Shown piece after piece: positions 5,744-10,282 of a stretch of 10,282 nt of DNA. Source of the stretch: Nitrososphaerota archaeon (GTDB lineage: Archaea; Thermoproteota; Nitrososphaeria; Nitrososphaerales; UBA57); contig JACZWF010000014.1 in NCBI GenBank assembly GCA_022572285.1, positions 4,616 to 14,897 on the forward strand, given 5' to 3'. Position 1 is the stretch's first letter; every line of letters begins with the position of its first letter. Made by a program: the position numbers and the translations under genes. The notes under the pieces were generated by a model. It did no database searches. It was not told where the DNA came from and was given only the letters and a program-made list of their open reading frames with translations.

Positions 5744-7492
5744 TTGAATTCAGTTTCTAATCTTCAGCGGCGTTTTGGACTACTTTTTACTCTACCATCA
5801 GTCACCCGGGCAATACTTTTATCGGGCAGTGCCTCCATCTTAATCGTTCTCCTAGGCATCACGTTCCGTGGAGTTTCTGTGCTTTTGCTAACTCCCTTAA
5901 TGATGGGGAGTTTTCTGTTGTCTGTTGGTGTTGAGAGGTTAATCTTACGAAATAGTCCTTTCGCCACTGTCAGACGACTTTTCGGTATGGCCATTATACC
6001 TCTCTCGTCTTGGCTAGTTGTCGGTTCTATTGGAGTAGTTGTAGGATTATCAAGTAACTCTGCAGATAAGTTCTACTCAATGATGTTAATGGGGATGTTT
6101 TTGGCTGTAGGTATCAGAGTTCTAATTTTGGGAGGTATATTCTTTGAGAAACTTATAGTGGGGTTTCTTGTAGCGTTTATTCAGCCTATGTTTCTTGTGT
6201 TAATCCTGATTCCGGTCTCTCAGATTCAAGCGCTCTTAATTCAACCCTCTATTCTAATCTTAGGTATGGCAATTCCGATTTCTGTCCTGGTGTACCAGGG
6301 ATTTCTCGTTAGGCGGGGAAAGAGTCTTCTGAAGTACTCCCCATTGGATCTTTTAAGAATATTCCTTCTAGCTTGGGCGACGGATCGCCCCAATGAACTT
6401 GAAGAAATATTTGAGAAAGAGAGCTCTTCTAGGAATGTCGTATCTAACACGTTAGAGTTCACTGTTGGTGGTGCTTCACAAATAGCTATGGTTATACCTG
6501 GAGTTCATCCAGGTCCGTTCTATCCTGTTGGCAGTAGCAATCTTCCTTTTCAATTGTACCAGTGGTTCTTAGATCGAAATTTCTTGCCGTCCATTTTCCA
6601 TGGTATTTCTGGGCACGATCTAAATTTGCCTTCCGGCGCCTCTGTGAAGAGGTTTATGAGTTCGATGAAGGATCTGAAGGTGGTGGCTACTGGAGATGAA
6701 TGCACGCCCCCCATCTCTGCCTCAATGAACCGAGCGACGGTCACAGGAATAGCCTTTGGAGATTCGGTCTTGTTATTACTCTCTTTATCACCATATGGAG
6801 GAGAAGACTTTCCAAGATATGTGAAGAATGATCTTAATGAGTTAGCTTCGCATAATGGCTTCGTCAATTGTCTAGTGATTGATTCACATAACTCACGCGG
6901 TGTAGCGCCACGCGATTCGGATTGTAGGGATTTGATATCGGTTGCTCGAGCAATGTTGAGTGAGATGAAATTCATGCGTCAAACTCGATTCCGAGTGGGA
7001 TATGCACATTCTTCGGAGCTTAAGGAGGTTTTGAATTCAGATGTTGGGCCTGGAGGAATTAGTCTTATTATGTTCGAGCTAGACGGAAGAAGCTTCTCAA
7101 TTGTGAGTGTCGATTCTAATAATATTGTTATTGGTTTTAGAGAGCAAGTATTATTATTATTAGATAATAATTTGATAGAATTATGTACAACTGATACGCA
7201 TTTCAATGCTTCAAAAGTGATGAATCCATTAGGTTATTTAGCCCTCGGGGATGTAAGCAAGGCTGAAGATATTGCCTCAGTGATTAATAGGCTTGCTAGT
7301 TCTGCAGATAGCCGTGTTACAAATACAACGTACAAAATCAGGACGGTAAGAAACAATATTAATGTAGTTGGAGGAAACGTCTTAGATAATTTTTCGATGT
7401 GTTTGGACGAGATGATCAGGTATGCAAGACTAGGAGGTATTGCTTCTTCAATTTTTATCATTTCCGTTATTATGCTTTCAATAACCCTTTAG
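5744..7492 (+). CDS. DUF2070 (COG3356-type) polytopic membrane protein, putative hydrolase
   Basis: This 582-residue protein belongs to the archaeal DUF2070 family, biochemically uncharacterised; from memory its COG carries a predicted neutral-ceramidase-like lipid hydrolase label. The N-terminal third (about 20-200) is a series of hydrophobic segments, probably six or seven membrane helices, ending near residue 200 at YQGFLVRRGK. A large soluble domain follows and carries His/Asp motifs suited to metal binding: HPGPFYPVGSSNLP (from H255), GHDLNLPSG (H291, D292), DSHNSRG (D380, H382) and TDTH (D484, H486). A last hydrophobic helix forms the C-terminus (about 563-582). The start is TTG at 5744; no ATG lies upstream in frame, and the gap to Sec61-beta is 27 bases. 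The mutase gene begins 22 bases downstream. Membrane location is seen; the catalytic role is inferred. Confidence 0.85.
   Translation: MNSVSNLQRRFGLLFTLPSVTRAILLSGSASILIVLLGITFRGVSVLLLTPLMMGSFLLSVGVERLILRNSPFATVRRLFGMAIIPLSSWLVVGSIGVVVGLSSNSADKFYSMMLMGMFLAVGIRVLILGGIFFEKLIVGFLVAFIQPMFLVLILIPVSQIQALLIQPSILILGMAIPISVLVYQGFLVRRGKSLLKYSPLDLLRIFLLAWATDRPNELEEIFEKESSSRNVVSNTLEFTVGGASQIAMVIPGVHPGPFYPVGSSNLPFQLYQWFLDRNFLPSIFHGISGHDLNLPSGASVKRFMSSMKDLKVVATGDECTPPISASMNRATVTGIAFGDSVLLLLSLSPYGGEDFPRYVKNDLNELASHNGFVNCLVIDSHNSRGVAPRDSDCRDLISVARAMLSEMKFMRQTRFRVGYAHSSELKEVLNSDVGPGGISLIMFELDGRSFSIVSVDSNNIVIGFREQVLLLLDNNLIELCTTDTHFNASKVMNPLGYLALGDVSKAEDIASVINRLASSADSRVTNTTYKIRTVRNNINVVGGNVLDNFSMCLDEMIRYARLGGIASSIFIISVIMLSITL
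7153..7171. repeat. A/T-only 8-bp hairpin inside the DUF2070 gene
   Basis: ATTATTAT (7153-7160) and ATAATAAT (7164-7171) flank TAG. They lie in an A/T-rich patch (about 7110-7190) encoding a Leu/Asn-rich stretch. Most likely this is a by-product of local AT-rich codons. Confidence 0.4.
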
Positions 7493-7514
7493 GGTTGTGA
7501 GTTGATTGTAGAGT

Positions 7515-8831
7515 TTGAAGTTTGGAACCTCTGGGATTAGAGGCGTTTATGGATGTGAAATAGGGGTAAGTGAGGTTCTTGAACTTTCGGTGTCTGTGGC
7601 TAGCTTAGGAAAGACTCAACGCTTCGTTGTTGGGAGTGATACAAGAGATAGCTGTAAGTTAATAGCTCAGTCTTTTGCTGCTGGCCTGAGTGTAGGTGAA
7701 TCTGAGGTAGGTTTAATGGGAGTTGTACCTACTCCGGTTCTTGCTTTTTCAACGCGTGAGGGTAAATACGCATTTGGTCTCTCCTGCACGGCTTCTCATA
7801 ACCCTCCTGAATTTTGTGGAATTAAGGTATTTGATAATAGTGGTATAGTAGTGTCATCACGAGTTGAGCGACAAATAGAGAGTGGGTCTAAGGTCCGGAG
7901 TCGCAGTGGAAAGTCTCTAATCATACAGGAAGAGTACCTCGGCGCGAAGTATATTGAGCAACTCCTGAAAAAGTTTGGTTCTGCTCATCGTAAGTTTAGG
8001 ATATTAGTAGACTGTGCAAATGGGGCGGGTGCCCTTTATACTCCTAGAATATTAAGTCTCTTGGGGCACGAGGTAGTTTCTATTAATTCTCACCTCAGTT
8101 CAATTTTCCCAGGGAGGAATCCAGAACCGATCGCGAAGAACCTAGTAGAAGTTTCCAATCTTGTTAGAGATCTTGGTGTAGATTTTGGGCTAGTACATGA
8201 TGGTGACGCTGATAGGCTGGTTCTAGTGAAACAGGATGGCGTGATAGTTCCCGATTATGCTTTCTCCTATATTATGCTTAAGATTGTTTATGATAAGAGT
8301 CCCGGTAATATTATAATTTCAATAAATTCTTCGACTAAATTAGAGGTTTTGCCAAAGGAAATGGGCTTTCGGGCAATAAGAGCTAGGTTGGGGAAGACGT
8401 TTTTAGAATTAAAGAGAGTTGGGGGCGTTTTTGCGACTGAACCAAGTAAAATTGTAGATCCTGCTTGGGGTTTATGGGAGGATGGTATTTATGCTGCTGT
8501 TATGTTAACTCAGTACCTGTCTAAGTCCGATTTTTCCCTTACGGAGATGTTAGCTATGGTTCCTCACAGCGTGTATTTGCAACAAAATGTTCGTGTTAGA
8601 CCATTTAAATTTCACTCGTTGAAGAGTAAGGTTCTAGGTCATTTTGAGTCTATGGGGATACAGACCGTTGAAGAAATAGATGGTCTAAGGGTCACTTTTA
8701 ATGATGGATCTTGGATAGTGTTTAGATTATCTGGAACGGAGCCTCGGGCAAGAATCTATGTAGAAAGTAATGATTCAGCTCTTTCGACCTCGCTTCTGCG
8801 TCAGGGTATTGCAATCTATGCAGCTCTATGA
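7515..8831 (+). CDS. glmM: Phosphoglucosamine mutase / phosphohexose mutase
   Basis: The 438-residue product is an alpha-D-phosphohexomutase, moving phosphate between C6 and C1 of a sugar phosphate, probably glucosamine-phosphate for UDP-GlcNAc synthesis. Landmarks in order: N-terminal KFGTSGIRG (2-10), phosphoserine loop TASHNPP with S94, Mg2+ loop DGDADR (229-234), a sugar-binding loop reading ATEPSKIVDP then GLWEDGIYA, and the C-terminal phosphate-binding loop RLSGTEPRARIYVES. Length and four-domain order are normal. The sugar loop differs from the bacterial GGExSGH form, so phosphomannomutase or phosphoglucomutase activity cannot be excluded. The start is TTG at 7515, fixed by the universal KFGTSG N-terminus. 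It follows DUF2070 by 22 bases, likely in one transcript, and its TGA is 5 bases from the opposing HIT stop. Confidence 0.9.
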   Translation: MKFGTSGIRGVYGCEIGVSEVLELSVSVASLGKTQRFVVGSDTRDSCKLIAQSFAAGLSVGESEVGLMGVVPTPVLAFSTREGKYAFGLSCTASHNPPEFCGIKVFDNSGIVVSSRVERQIESGSKVRSRSGKSLIIQEEYLGAKYIEQLLKKFGSAHRKFRILVDCANGAGALYTPRILSLLGHEVVSINSHLSSIFPGRNPEPIAKNLVEVSNLVRDLGVDFGLVHDGDADRLVLVKQDGVIVPDYAFSYIMLKIVYDKSPGNIIISINSSTKLEVLPKEMGFRAIRARLGKTFLELKRVGGVFATEPSKIVDPAWGLWEDGIYAAVMLTQYLSKSDFSLTEMLAMVPHSVYLQQNVRVRPFKFHSLKSKVLGHFESMGIQTVEEIDGLRVTFNDGSWIVFRLSGTEPRARIYVESNDSALSTSLLRQGIAIYAAL

Positions 8832-8836
8832 GATTA

Positions 8837-9259
8837 TTATGAGTTTAGGATCTTGCTAGCAAGTTCTTTTAGTTCTTCATGGTTAGTCTTTGGCCTAACT
8901 GGCATTAAGGAGTGTATGGGGGTACCTCCATCACCTCTAGAACGAGGAATGATGTGAATGTGAATGTGAGGCACCTCCTGCCCACTATCAGCGCCATTAT
9001 TAATAGCAATAGTGGTAGCATGCGTTCCTGTTATAATGTGTATTTTTTTGGTGAGATAGGATGTCGTCTTAAATAATGTAGATATCTCTTCTGGAGCGAG
9101 CTCATGGATAAGTGTTTTGTGGACTTTTGGTATAACTAGAGCGTGTCCTAATGCGAGTGGATTGATGTCTAGGAAGGAAAGTGTGGTATCATCTTCATGG
9201 ATCTTATGGACGGGGATTGTGTTATCTATTACCTTACAGAAGGTACAATTGAGGTTCAT
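8837..9259 (-). CDS. HIT-family nucleotide hydrolase/transferase
   Basis: The 140-residue product is a histidine triad protein of the Hint/Fhit branch, which hydrolyses nucleoside phosphoramidates, dinucleoside polyphosphates or adenylylated substrates. The motif HIHIHII (98-104) is intact, with H100 as the expected nucleophile. CTFC (5-8) is the usual N-terminal CxxC metal site, FLDINPLALGH (29-39) and VIPKVH (42-47) are core family strands, and NNGADSGQEVPHIH fits the nucleotide-binding loop. Length is normal. The ATG at 9259 is preceded by no Shine-Dalgarno but by an A/T-rich box 26-27 bases upstream, implying a leaderless transcript. It is head-to-head with the DP1 gene (53 bases) and tail-to-tail with the mutase gene. 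The natural substrate is unknown. Confidence 0.92.
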   Translation of the reverse strand: MNLNCTFCKVIDNTIPVHKIHEDDTTLSFLDINPLALGHALVIPKVHKTLIHELAPEEISTLFKTTSYLTKKIHIITGTHATTIAINNGADSGQEVPHIHIHIIPRSRGDGGTPIHSLMPVRPKTNHEELKELASKILNS

Positions 9260-9280
9260 GGAGATTGTTTAACCTGAACC

Positions 9281-9290
9281 TTTTTTAATT
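9281..9290. promoter_or_regulatory. Single A/T-rich box shared by the divergent HIT and DP1 promoters
   Basis: TTTTTTAATT on the plus strand reads AATTAAAAAA on the minus. Its centre is about 27 bases from the DP1 ATG (9313) and about 27 from the HIT ATG (9259). Neither start has a Shine-Dalgarno, so both fit leaderless initiation from one bidirectional TATA element. The box is not symmetric in sequence and no clear BRE is visible on either side, so the orientation preference is unknown. Confidence 0.5.
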
Positions 9291-9312
9291 ATTACAGTGT
9301 TTTTGGTGTTTA

Positions 9313-10282
9313 ATGATAGCTTTTCAAGATCTAATTATTTCAGCTCTTGCGAGAGGTTATCAGATAGGTCCGGATGCCTTAAAGATCTTAGAAGATTCTC
9401 AGAGTACTAATTATGATGAAGTTATTTCATTGATTATAGAGAAAAAGCGCACCTCAGCCCCGGGTGACTTTGTAATAAATAAGAGTGATCTAATAGGAAT
9501 GGTCTATAGTCCTGTAGAGGCAATAGAAGAAACCAATGCTGTTACTACAGTTGAACCAGATCAAGAATTTGAGATTATTAGAGATGTCGTGGAGGAAGGA
9601 ATGGCCCTTGAAGGTATTGACGGGTACTGGACTCTTTTTAAGAGTAGATTTGAGAAGTTTAAGAAAATTGCTCGCGAGCGGACGGATTCGTTTCAGGTTA
9701 CTTCTATGCAAAAATCTGCAGTTCAATCGAATAATAAGATCTCAAAGATTGCTGGCCTCTTATCATGCAGAAGGGGTGAGCGTGGACGGGTTCAGATTAC
9801 GGTAGAGAATGAAGGTGGGAGTGTAAATGCCGTAGCCTTGAATGAATCTGTTAGGCGTAGGGCTCTTGAATCCCTTCTAGACCAGATGGTTTTGGTTGAA
9901 CTGGAACGGAGTAAAAGTGGCCGGAATGTAGTTAAGGACCTTCGGCCATTGGATGTGCCTGATCGTTCTATTAACTCTTCTGGAAAGGTCGTGTATGGTG
10001 TATTTTTATCAGATATTCATGTAGGTTCTAAGACCTTTCTCAGAAATTCTTTTGAAAAGTTTCTTTCCTGGTTGTCGGATAGATCGGGAGAGGACAGTGA
10101 AATAGTTAATCGAATAAAATACCTAGTTATAGCTGGAGATGTTGTTGATGGTGTGGGAGTATATCCAGGTCAAGAAAATGAGTTGGAGGAGAGGAATATT
10201 GTCAAACAGTATGAGATGTTCGCTTCGCTGATTGATAAGGTGCCGAAGAACATTCATATTTTTGTAACGCCGGGAAATCATG
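9313..10282 (+). CDS. polB: DNA polymerase D small subunit (DP1), N-terminal part, 3' end outside window
   Basis: The 323 visible residues are the N-terminal portion of DP1, the small, exonuclease-bearing subunit of archaeal replicative DNA polymerase D. The first residues (MIAFQDLIISALARGYQIGPDAL) form the helical N-terminal domain, followed by a variable linker and an OB-fold-like segment (about 150-230). The Mre11/calcineurin-like phosphoesterase domain begins with SDIHVGS (233-239), then GDVVDG (275-280), PGQENE and PGNH (320-323), where the window ends. Metal ligands D234, H236, D276 and N322 are all present, so 3'-5' exonuclease activity is expected. About 200 residues, including the later metal-binding histidines, are missing because of the window edge. 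The ATG at 9313 has no Shine-Dalgarno and lies 27 bases after the shared TATA box. Confidence 0.93.
   Translation, partial: MIAFQDLIISALARGYQIGPDALKILEDSQSTNYDEVISLIIEKKRTSAPGDFVINKSDLIGMVYSPVEAIEETNAVTTVEPDQEFEIIRDVVEEGMALEGIDGYWTLFKSRFEKFKKIARERTDSFQVTSMQKSAVQSNNKISKIAGLLSCRRGERGRVQITVENEGGSVNAVALNESVRRRALESLLDQMVLVELERSKSGRNVVKDLRPLDVPDRSINSSGKVVYGVFLSDIHVGSKTFLRNSFEKFLSWLSDRSGEDSEIVNRIKYLVIAGDVVDGVGVYPGQENELEERNIVKQYEMFASLIDKVPKNIHIFVTPGNH

Noticed and set aside
5764..7461. Five minus-strand frames of 73-141 codons opposite DUF2070
   Set aside because: They are antisense shadows of a confidently identified gene, with low-complexity compositions and no family signatures.
9490..9805. Short frames on both strands within DP1
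   Set aside because: The DP1 frame runs open from 9313 to the window end with strong family motifs; these are out-of-frame shadows.
1..10282. CRISPR array, tRNA, transposon, integrase or attachment sites
   Set aside because: No direct repeat-spacer pattern, no T-loop-like tRNA segment and no transposase or recombinase motif was seen on either strand by eye.

Overview
The window is archaeal chromosome, apparently core rather than accessory DNA. The evidence is a Sec61-beta subunit, an NreA-type repair protein, the archaeal membrane family DUF2070, the small subunit (DP1) of archaeal DNA polymerase D, and KaiC-like RecA ATPases. The DNA is moderately AT-rich by eye. Several genes begin with TTG, and several starts lie about 26-29 bases after an A/T-rich box with no Shine-Dalgarno, which is the pattern of leaderless archaeal transcripts. 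The serine hydroxymethyltransferase reads like the Thaumarchaeota (Nitrososphaeria) type, but from one window I would only say archaeon, possibly Thaumarchaeota-related or marine/soil Thermoplasmata.

Layout. Left end (2-436, +): the C-terminal part of a trehalose-6-phosphate phosphatase, cut by the window edge. It converges on a minus-strand gene (444-1316) for a secreted, C-terminally membrane-anchored protein with a CBM9/DOMON-like beta-sandwich. That gene is divergent from a single-domain KaiC-like ATPase (1440-2210, +). Next come two damaged minus-strand genes: a truncated KaiC-like remnant with a GKE-type Walker A (2287-2559), and a serine hydroxymethyltransferase gene (2637-3997) with a 26-nt frame-breaking insertion in its most conserved loop and no usable start codon. 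The NreA-like gene with a C-terminal PCNA-binding motif follows (4119-5276, -).

The right half holds a tight plus-strand cluster: Sec61-beta (5540-5716), DUF2070 membrane protein (5744-7492) and a phosphoglucosamine/phosphohexose mutase (7515-8831), with gaps of 27 and 22 bases. A HIT-family nucleotide hydrolase (8837-9259, -) is tail-to-tail with the mutase and head-to-head with DP1 (9313 to the end, +). One A/T-rich box sits about 27 bases from both of these starts.

How they fit together: the genes are mostly independent housekeeping functions (translocation, sugar-phosphate metabolism, replication and repair, one-carbon metabolism). I find no CRISPR array, transposase, integrase, tRNA or rRNA, and no convincing new multi-gene defence or mobile system. 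The most interesting points are the broken glyA, the palindrome sitting on the start of the secreted-protein gene, the shared divergent promoter of HIT/DP1, and the histidine/aspartate motifs of the uncharacterised DUF2070 protein.
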